Assembly: GCA_947446625.1 (NCBI GenBank) | Contig: CANFIE010000072.1 | Coordinates: 1-12,173, forward strand | Direction: 5' to 3' | Length of the DNA: 12,173 bases | DNA from: Acetobacteraceae bacterium | GTDB lineage: Bacteria > Pseudomonadota > Alphaproteobacteria > Acetobacterales > Acetobacteraceae | In this document: one piece after another, positions 7,186-12,173 of the stretch | How the letters are laid out: each line of letters opens with the position of its first letter | Position numbering within the stretch: the stretch's first letter is position 1 | Position numbers and translations under genes: made by a program | The notes under the pieces: generated by a model | What the model was told of the DNA's origin: nothing | The model's database searches: none | What the model saw: only the letters and a program-made list of their open reading frames with translations

Positions 7186-7541
7186 CCTGGCTGGGCGCAT
7201 TGCTCGTGGCGCTCGGTGGCGCCACCGGCTCGGTGTTGCGCTACGCCGTGGGGGTTTACGCCGCCACTGCCTTCGGCACCGCCTTCCCCTGGGGCACGCT
7301 GGCGGTGAATGTGGTGGGCAGCGCCGCCATTGGCCTGCTCGGCGGGCTGGGCGTGGCCGGAGACCTCCGGCTGCTGCTCATCACCGGGGTGCTGGGCGGC
7401 TTCACCACCTTCTCGGCCTTCAGCCTGGAAACCGGCCTGCTGTTCCAGCGTGCCTGGTGGCTGGCCGCGCTCTACGTGTTTTCCAGCCTTGCCCTGGGGC
7501 TGCTCGCCTTCGCGCTGTGTTTTTGGCTGGGCAAGCGCTAA
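7182..7541 (+). CDS. crcB: Fluoride ion channel CrcB/Fluc
   Basis: A 119-residue inner-membrane protein that lets fluoride leave the cell and protects against fluoride poisoning; Fluc proteins work as antiparallel dimers. Four hydrophobic segments are visible (about residues 4-25, 37-56, 62-80 and 93-116). Family motifs are GGATGSVLRY (12-21), GTLAVNVVG (38-46) with the conserved Asn43, and GVLGGFTTFSAFSLE (69-83) holding the pore phenylalanines. A single gene is present, which fits the dual-topology type. The start is TTG 7182 inside the rarA stop (TTGA); only a weak AAGG precedes it, so translation probably depends on ribosomes finishing rarA. No room exists for a fluoride riboswitch directly upstream, because that DNA is rarA coding sequence. 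Confidence 0.95.
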   Translation: MTWLGALLVALGGATGSVLRYAVGVYAATAFGTAFPWGTLAVNVVGSAAIGLLGGLGVAGDLRLLLITGVLGGFTTFSAFSLETGLLFQRAWWLAALYVFSSLALGLLAFALCFWLGKR

Positions 7542-7551
7542 ACGGGGCGGC

Positions 7552-8556
7552 ATGACCGTTCAACTTCGCACCGTTTCCGCCGGAGACGCCGATACCCGGC
7601 TGGACCGCTGGTTCCGCCGCCACTTCCCCCAGCTCACTCAGGGCGCCCTGCAGAAAATGCTCCGTACCGGCCAGGTTCGGGTGGATGGCAAGCGCGCCGA
7701 GGCCAATACCCGGCTGGCCGAGGGCCAGGAAATCCGCGTGCCGCCGCTCCCCGAAGGCCCGGCGCCCGATACCCGCCAGCGCGTGCTGGTGGATGACCGC
7801 GAGCAGCGCGCCCTGGAAGCCATGGTGATCTACCGCGACCATGACGTCATCGCGCTCGACAAGCCCGCGGGCCTGGCCGTGCAGGGCGGCCCCGGCATCG
7901 TCAAGAACCTCGACGCCATGCTGGACGCGCTGAAATTCGACGCCGAGGAACGCCCCCGCCTGGTGCACCGGCTCGACAAGGACACCTCGGGCGTGCTGCT
8001 GCTGGGCCGCAGCGCCACCGCCGCCGCCGCCCTGGCCGCCAGCTTCCGCGGGCGCGAGATGCAGAAGACCTATTGGGCCGTGGTGGTGGGTGAGCCTGAC
8101 CCGCCGGATGGCCGCATCGACCTGGCCCTGGCCAAGCAGGGTGGCCCGCGGGGCGAGCGTGTGGTGGCGGTGGAGGAAGCCCGCAACGCCATCGGCATGC
8201 ACGACCCCCGCCTGGGCGCCCGCGCCATCACCGATTTCTCCACCGTGGACAAGGCCAAGCGCCGCGCCGCCTGGCTGGAACTGCGCCCGGTCACCGGCCG
8301 CACCCATCAGCTGCGCGTGCATTGCGCCGAAGCGCTGGGCTGCCCGATTCTGGGCGACGGCAAGTATGGCGGCAACGCCGCGCATATGGATGGCCTGAAC
8401 GGCAAGCTGCACCTGCATGCCCGCAGCCTGGTGCTGCCGCATCCGGTCAGCGGCACGCTGGAAATCGCCGCGCCCTTGCCCGAGCACATGAAGGAAACCT
8501 TCAAGTTCTTCGGCTTCGAGGAGCCGAGGACGCCGAAGCCACGCAAGCTGGCCTGA
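7552..8556 (+). CDS. rluC: RluA-family 23S rRNA pseudouridine synthase (RluC-like)
   Basis: A 334-residue cytoplasmic enzyme that turns uridines in 23S rRNA into pseudouridine. An N-terminal S4 RNA-binding domain covers about residues 12-65 (TRLDRWFRRHFPQLTQG, then MLRTGQVRVDGKR, AEGQEIRVPPL). The catalytic domain has LDKPAGLAVQGG (102-113) and HRLDKDTSGVLLL (139-151), where Asp142 is the catalytic aspartate; PVTGRTHQLRVH and GCPILGDGKYGG follow. VRVDGKR, IRVPP and AVQGG resemble E. coli RluC more than RluA, but RluC and RluD specificities are hard to separate by eye. The ATG at 7552 is ten bases after crcB, with GGGGCGG just before it. An in-frame extension back into crcB is rejected because the family begins near this ATG. 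It sits in the rarA-crcB-rluC operon. Its TGA lies in a strong hairpin. Confidence 0.88.
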   Translation: MTVQLRTVSAGDADTRLDRWFRRHFPQLTQGALQKMLRTGQVRVDGKRAEANTRLAEGQEIRVPPLPEGPAPDTRQRVLVDDREQRALEAMVIYRDHDVIALDKPAGLAVQGGPGIVKNLDAMLDALKFDAEERPRLVHRLDKDTSGVLLLGRSATAAAALAASFRGREMQKTYWAVVVGEPDPPDGRIDLALAKQGGPRGERVVAVEEARNAIGMHDPRLGARAITDFSTVDKAKRRAAWLELRPVTGRTHQLRVHCAEALGCPILGDGKYGGNAAHMDGLNGKLHLHARSLVLPHPVSGTLEIAAPLPEHMKETFKFFGFEEPRTPKPRKLA

Positions 8557-8568
8557 GAACAGGCCGGC
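8547..8568 (+). other. Nine-bp hairpin spanning the rluC stop codon
   Basis: Arms GCTGGCCTG (8547-8555) and CAGGCCGGC (8560-8568) pair over nine bases with one G-U pair and an AGAA tetraloop. The TGA stop (8554-8556) lies at the top of the stem. What follows is ACCCAAAAGGGGG, not a T-run, so it is not a classical terminator on either strand. It is the strongest short hairpin I noticed in the window. It ends seven bases before the Shine-Dalgarno (AAGGGGG, 8575-8581) of the next gene, so it may affect coupling, RNA processing or read-through there. Confidence 0.45.
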
Positions 8569-8586
8569 ACCCAAAAGGGGGAAACC

Positions 8587-9708
8587 ATGTCCACACTCGC
8601 GCCGCTTGACGCCACGGTATTGCCCGCCGGCATCACCGCCCGCTTCCTGCCCAATATCAACGGCCTGCGGGTGCATATCCTGGAAGCCGGCAACCCGCAG
8701 CACCCCCTGCTGCTGTTGCTGCATGGCTTCCCGGAGCTGGCCTATTCCTGGCGCCATGTCATGCCCGCCCTGGCCGCCGCCGGCTACCATGTGGTGGCGC
8801 CAGACCAGCGCGGCTATGGCCGCACCACCGGCTGGGTGGGCGATTTCGACGGCGACCTGGCCCCCTACACCCTGCCCAACCTGGTGCGAGACGCCCTGGG
8901 CGTGGCCCTGGCCACCGGCCACCAGCATGCCGAGGCGGTGATTGGCCATGACTACGGCGCCAGCGTTGCCGCCTGGTGCGCCCTGCTGCGGCCGGATTTC
9001 TTCCTCCGCATGGCCATCATGAGCGCGCCCTTCGGCGGCCCGCCGGCCATTCGCGACAACCAGCCGGCGCCGGCCGATGTGCACGCCGCCCTGGCCGCTC
9101 TGCCGCGCGCCCGCAAGCACTACCAGTGGTATTACTCGGAACGCCGCGCCGGGCCGGACATGATGGCCGCGCCGCAGGGTCTGCACGCCTTCCTGCGCGC
9201 CTACTACCACCACAAAAGCGCCGACTGGGCCGCCAACCAGCCCTTCAAGCTCACGGGCTGGACCGCCGAGGAACTGGCGAAGATGCCGACCTACTACGTC
9301 ATGGATCTCGGCGAGACGATGCCGGAGACCGTGGCCCACCACATGCCAAGCCCTGCCGAGGTGGCCGCCAACAAGTGGCTCACCGAGCCCGAGATGGCGG
9401 TGTACGCGCAGGAATACGCCCGCACCGGGTTTGAGGGCGCGCTGACCTGCTACCGCTGCCGCACCACCGGCCGCTACAACGGCCTGCTGGAAGCCTTCGC
9501 CGGCCTGCCCATCATTGTGCCCAGCACCTTCATTGCCGGCGCCAGTGACTGGGGCATCCAGCAAAACCCTGGCGCGCTGGAACGCATGGCCAGCACCGCC
9601 TGCACCAACTGGCAGGGTACGCATCTGGTACCCGGCGCCGGCCATTGGGTGCAGCAGGAACAGCCGGAAAAAGTGACCGACCTGCTGTTGCGATTTCTGC
9701 GGGCGTAA
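8587..9708 (+). CDS. Alpha/beta hydrolase, epoxide hydrolase type
   Basis: A 373-residue hydrolase with a full epoxide-hydrolase active site. The oxyanion segment HGFPE is at 46-50 and DQRGYGRT follows at 73-80. The nucleophile elbow GHDYG (120-124) has Asp122 in place of Ser. Cap-domain tyrosines are Tyr182 in YQWYYSE and Tyr289 in TGFEGALTCYR, the positions that activate the epoxide ring in soluble epoxide hydrolases. Asp321 (GASDWG) and His353 (GAGHW) complete the triad. Haloalkane dehalogenase is less likely, because Tyr rather than Trp follows the nucleophile and both cap tyrosines are present. The protein is longer than the common 290-330 residues; the extra length lies in the cap (about 150-290). 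No signal peptide is seen, so it should be cytoplasmic. ATG 8587 has AAGGGGG five bases upstream. It lies 30 bp after rluC. The natural epoxide is unknown. Confidence 0.88.
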   Translation: MSTLAPLDATVLPAGITARFLPNINGLRVHILEAGNPQHPLLLLLHGFPELAYSWRHVMPALAAAGYHVVAPDQRGYGRTTGWVGDFDGDLAPYTLPNLVRDALGVALATGHQHAEAVIGHDYGASVAAWCALLRPDFFLRMAIMSAPFGGPPAIRDNQPAPADVHAALAALPRARKHYQWYYSERRAGPDMMAAPQGLHAFLRAYYHHKSADWAANQPFKLTGWTAEELAKMPTYYVMDLGETMPETVAHHMPSPAEVAANKWLTEPEMAVYAQEYARTGFEGALTCYRCRTTGRYNGLLEAFAGLPIIVPSTFIAGASDWGIQQNPGALERMASTACTNWQGTHLVPGAGHWVQQEQPEKVTDLLLRFLRA

Positions 9709-9720
9709 CGCGGCAGATTT
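9697..9720 (+). terminator. Weak hairpin with hydrolase stop codon in the loop
   Basis: CTGC (9697-9700) pairs with GCAG (9713-9716), and inside it GCG (9703-9705) pairs with CGC (9709-9711), leaving the TAA stop as the loop. ATTTC follows, a very short T-run. It may be a leaky terminator between the hydrolase and the AsmA gene; the broken stem makes this uncertain. Confidence 0.25.
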
Positions 9721-9725
9721 CGGGT

Positions 9726-9731
9726 TATACT
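9726..9731 (+). promoter_or_regulatory. Candidate -10 box upstream of the AsmA-family gene
   Basis: TATACT matches the sigma-70 -10 consensus at five of six positions and is rare AT-rich sequence in this DNA. The hexamers 16-18 bases upstream (near 9702-9709) do not look like a -35 box. It is 30 bases before the start codon, so the leader would be short. It supports separate transcription of the AsmA gene only weakly. Confidence 0.35.
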
Positions 9732-9761
9732 CCCCGGCAACGACCGGAGAGGGACAGACCC

Positions 9762-12173
9762 ATGGCCGATGATCAGGTTAAGCCGCGCCGCCGCCTTTGG
9801 CGCTGGGTGTTCATCATCCTCGCCGTGGTGGTTGTCCTCCCCGTGGCCGGCGTGGCCATCTTCCTGGCCACGCTGAACCTCGACCAGTACAAGCCTCGCA
9901 TTGTCGAGGCGGCCGAGCAGGCCACCGGTCGCAAGCTGGAACTCAACGGTCCGATCAATTTCGGCCTCTCCCTGGTGCCCTCGCTGCACCTGCGCGACGT
10001 CACCTTCGCCAACGCCCCCGGCGGCAGCCAGCCCAACATGGTCACGGTGGGTGAGGTTGAGATCGAACTCGCCGTGCTGCCGCTGGTCTCCAAGCGCATC
10101 GAGCTGCGCCGCCTGGTGCTGGTGAAGCCCCATATCCTGCTGGAAACTGACCACCAGGGCCGCCCCAACTGGCAATTCGCCCCGCAGGCCACGCCCGCCC
10201 CGGCACAGCCCGCCCCGCCCAGCGCCCCCGCCGCCGCCGGCCCGGGCATGAGCTTCGGCATTGGCCGCATCACCATCACCGATGGCCATTTCTCGTACCG
10301 CGACGGCCAGACCCGGCAGACCCATGCCCTCACGGTCAAGGAACTCAACCTCCGCTCCGAGGACGGCACCGGCCCGCTGCGGCTGGAGGGTGAGTTCGCC
10401 ATCGACAACCACGCCTTCACCCTGGCTGGCCAATTCGGCGCCCTGGCCCGGCTGATGGACCCCGCCCAGGCCGCCAGCACCACGCCCTTCCCGGTCACCC
10501 TTTCGCTGGAAGCCGAGGGTGCGCGCTTTGGCATCACCGGTGGCATCGCCAACCCCATGCAGGGCAAGGGCTGGCGGTTTGAGGTGACGGCCCGGGTGCC
10601 TGACCTGGCCCGCTTCAACCGCTGGGCCCCGGGCCTGGCGCTGCCGGCGCTGCGCAACATCCAGCTTTCCATCGGCGCCGCCGATGTGGGCGCCCCGCTG
10701 CCCGAACTGACCGACCTGCGCCTGGCCATTGGCGAGAGCGACCTTTCCGCCGTGGCGCCCGAATTGCGGCTGGCCAGCCTGAGCGTGAACCTGCCGCGGC
10801 CCGACCAGCGCATCACCCTTTCGGTGGAAGCGCTGATGCGCGGCGCGCCGCTGAAGCTGGCCGGTAGCCTGGGCGCCCCGGCGCTGCTGCTGCCCACGGG
10901 CACGCCCGGCGCCATGCGCGGTCCCTACCCGGTGGACCTCACGGTGAATGCCGGCAGTGCCACTGTTACCCTCAAGGGGCTGGTGGCCCGGCCGCTGGAT
11001 GGCGCGGGCGTTGACCTCGCCTTTGGTCTGCGCGTGCCCGACCTTGCCGCCCTCTCGCCCCTGGCCGGTGGCGCGCCCCTGCCGCCGGTGAAGGATCTGG
11101 CGGTGGATTTCCAACTGGGTGAACGCAGCCCCAACTTCGCCACCGGGGCTGTGCTGCGCGGCCTGCGGGTTACCTCCTCGGCCGCCGATGTGGCCGGCGA
11201 GCTCACCCTCATCACCGGCCAGCGCAGCGGCATCATTGGCCGGCTCACCTCTACCCGGGTGAACCTGGACGGCTTCCGCACCCCCACCCCGCCGCGCCCA
11301 GCCGGCAGCCCGGCGCCCGCCCCGGCCGCCGCGGCAGCCCCGGCCCGCAATGATGGCCGCGTCATCCCCGACATGCCGCTGCCGCTGGATATGCTGAAGC
11401 TGCTGGAAGCCGACCTGCGCTGGACCATCGCGGACCTGCTGGGCAGCGGCACCGACCTGAAGGAGATCGTGCTGGTCCTGGCCGGGCAGGGCGGTCAGGT
11501 ACGGCTGGAGGAACTCTCCGCCACTTCTCCTGGGGGGCGGGTGCAACTGCGCGCCGCCGCCGACGTGACGGTGGAACCCCCCACCGTGCAATTCGCGGTG
11601 CGGACCGACCAATTGGACGCGCCGGCCTTCCTCAACAGCATGGGCATGCCCAACCAGGCCACCACCGGCAAGGTGGACCTGGACGTGGACCTGCGCGGCC
11701 GTGGCCGCACCCTGCGCCAGGTGGTGGGCAGCTTCACCGGCTATGTCGGCATTGCCGTCACTAGCCTGCAAAGCCGCGGCTCCAACCCCGAAACCATCCT
11801 GGGCCGCGCCCTGCAACAGTTGCAGCAGGCGGTGCCTGCGGGTGGCGTGCTGCTCGGCCAGGGCATCACCGTGGCCTGCGCCGCCATTCGGTTTGACGCC
11901 GAAGCCGGCATTGCCCGCAGCCGCGCCCTGCTGCTGGATACTTCCTTCGGCAAGGTCGGTGGCGGCGGCAGCATCTCCCTGCGCGATGAACAACTGAACC
12001 TGCGGCTGGACAGCGACCTGTCGCTGCCCATCCCCGGCATCAGCCTCATCCATATCCGCGCGCCCATTCCGGTCACCGGCAGCTTCGCCGCGCCGCGCTT
12101 CGACTACGGCGCGGTGGCGGCGGGTGCGGCCACTGGCACGGTGGCGGGCGCCGCCGGGCAGGTGCTGCGCGGC
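9762..12173 (+). CDS. AsmA-family envelope protein (3' truncated by window edge)
   Basis: The frame stays open for 804 codons to the end of the window, so the stop lies outside. The protein starts with a basic stretch KPRRRLWRW and one membrane segment (about residues 15-38, VFIILAVVVVLPVAGVAIFL); the rest should lie in the periplasm. The segment NLDQYKPRIVEAAEQATGRK (39-58) and then LVPSLHLRDVTFANAPGG is the classic AsmA opening. Two Ala/Pro-rich linkers (about residues 142-163 and 507-527) separate beta-rich regions. The end carries the AsmA C-terminal domain (GYVGIAVTSLQ, ARSRALLLDTSFGKVGGGG, LRDEQLNLRLDSDL, PVTGSFAAPRFDYG), so little is probably missing. AsmA-like proteins are linked to outer-membrane biogenesis and lipid transfer between membranes; the role here is inferred from family. 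ATG 9762 follows GGAGAGGG (9746-9753). It is preceded by a 53-bp gap with a possible -10 box. Confidence 0.9.
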   Translation, partial: MADDQVKPRRRLWRWVFIILAVVVVLPVAGVAIFLATLNLDQYKPRIVEAAEQATGRKLELNGPINFGLSLVPSLHLRDVTFANAPGGSQPNMVTVGEVEIELAVLPLVSKRIELRRLVLVKPHILLETDHQGRPNWQFAPQATPAPAQPAPPSAPAAAGPGMSFGIGRITITDGHFSYRDGQTRQTHALTVKELNLRSEDGTGPLRLEGEFAIDNHAFTLAGQFGALARLMDPAQAASTTPFPVTLSLEAEGARFGITGGIANPMQGKGWRFEVTARVPDLARFNRWAPGLALPALRNIQLSIGAADVGAPLPELTDLRLAIGESDLSAVAPELRLASLSVNLPRPDQRITLSVEALMRGAPLKLAGSLGAPALLLPTGTPGAMRGPYPVDLTVNAGSATVTLKGLVARPLDGAGVDLAFGLRVPDLAALSPLAGGAPLPPVKDLAVDFQLGERSPNFATGAVLRGLRVTSSAADVAGELTLITGQRSGIIGRLTSTRVNLDGFRTPTPPRPAGSPAPAPAAAAAPARNDGRVIPDMPLPLDMLKLLEADLRWTIADLLGSGTDLKEIVLVLAGQGGQVRLEELSATSPGGRVQLRAAADVTVEPPTVQFAVRTDQLDAPAFLNSMGMPNQATTGKVDLDVDLRGRGRTLRQVVGSFTGYVGIAVTSLQSRGSNPETILGRALQQLQQAVPAGGVLLGQGITVACAAIRFDAEAGIARSRALLLDTSFGKVGGGGSISLRDEQLNLRLDSDLSLPIPGISLIHIRAPIPVTGSFAAPRFDYGAVAAGAATGTVAGAAGQVLRG

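Noticed and set aside
7309..7551. In-frame upstream extension of rluC into crcB
   Set aside because: The extension would overlap most of crcB in another frame, has no S4 or synthase similarity, and the family begins close to ATG 7552.
7420..9645. A 741-codon open frame on the - strand under rluC and the hydrolase, and a similar 606-codon one at 986-2806
   Set aside because: Both mirror well-supported + strand genes (and part of a - strand receptor in another frame), lack domains, and show shadow-frame composition.
8587..9708. Haloalkane dehalogenase as the identity of the alpha/beta hydrolase
   Set aside because: The nucleophile is followed by Tyr instead of the halide-binding Trp, and both epoxide-hydrolase cap tyrosines are present.
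9474..12053. An 859-codon open frame on the - strand under the AsmA gene
   Set aside because: Its translation is Gly/Gln/His/Ala-rich low complexity with no recognisable fold. The + strand reads a clear AsmA protein through the same bases.
1..12173. Mobile element, CRISPR, tRNA/rRNA or defence island
   Set aside because: I saw no transposase, integrase, terminal inverted repeats, spaced repeats, cloverleaf or rRNA sequence, and base composition and codon use look even across the window.

Overview
The window is GC-rich DNA (about 70% G+C by eye, third codon positions almost all G or C) with tightly packed genes. It looks like a chromosomal segment of an alphaproteobacterium. The gene order rarA - crcB - rluC, the receptors of the Bug/TctC type and the Acetobacteraceae-like protein sequences suggest a Roseomonas-like member of the Acetobacteraceae. 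That placement is inference from gene order and protein style; no rRNA or other marker is present. Coding sequence fills nearly everything, and no gap between genes exceeds about 125 bases. I see no tRNA, rRNA, CRISPR array, insertion sequence, integrase or defence gene.

Layout, left to right. (1) The C-terminal three quarters of formate-tetrahydrofolate ligase (fhs, + strand), whose stop codon overlaps the TTG start of a TPR-repeat/SAM-methyltransferase protein. (2) Two tandem paralogous Bug-family (tripartite tricarboxylate transporter) periplasmic receptors on the - strand. The second converges on, and overlaps by 14 bases, the methyltransferase gene. (3) A 122-bp divergent intergenic region. 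(4) A + strand run to the end of the window: a LivK-like ABC-transporter receptor, rarA (replication-associated ATPase), crcB (fluoride channel, start overlapping the rarA stop), rluC (23S rRNA pseudouridine synthase), an epoxide-hydrolase-type alpha/beta hydrolase, and an AsmA-family membrane-anchored protein that runs off the right edge.

How it works together. The window mixes one-carbon metabolism (fhs), nutrient capture (three periplasmic receptors without any membrane or ATPase partner nearby), genome and ribosome maintenance (rarA, rluC), fluoride tolerance (crcB), a possible detoxification or catabolic hydrolase, and an envelope protein. rarA-crcB-rluC have such tight junctions (4-bp overlap, then a 10-bp gap) that they are almost certainly co-transcribed. 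The hydrolase and asmA may be read through or have their own weak promoters.

I did not find a convincing new multi-gene system. The most interesting items are small: TTG starts nested in TGA stops at two gene junctions, RNA hairpins that contain the stop codons of three + strand genes, the receptor-only cluster around one divergent promoter region, and the coupling of fhs to an uncharacterised TPR-methyltransferase.
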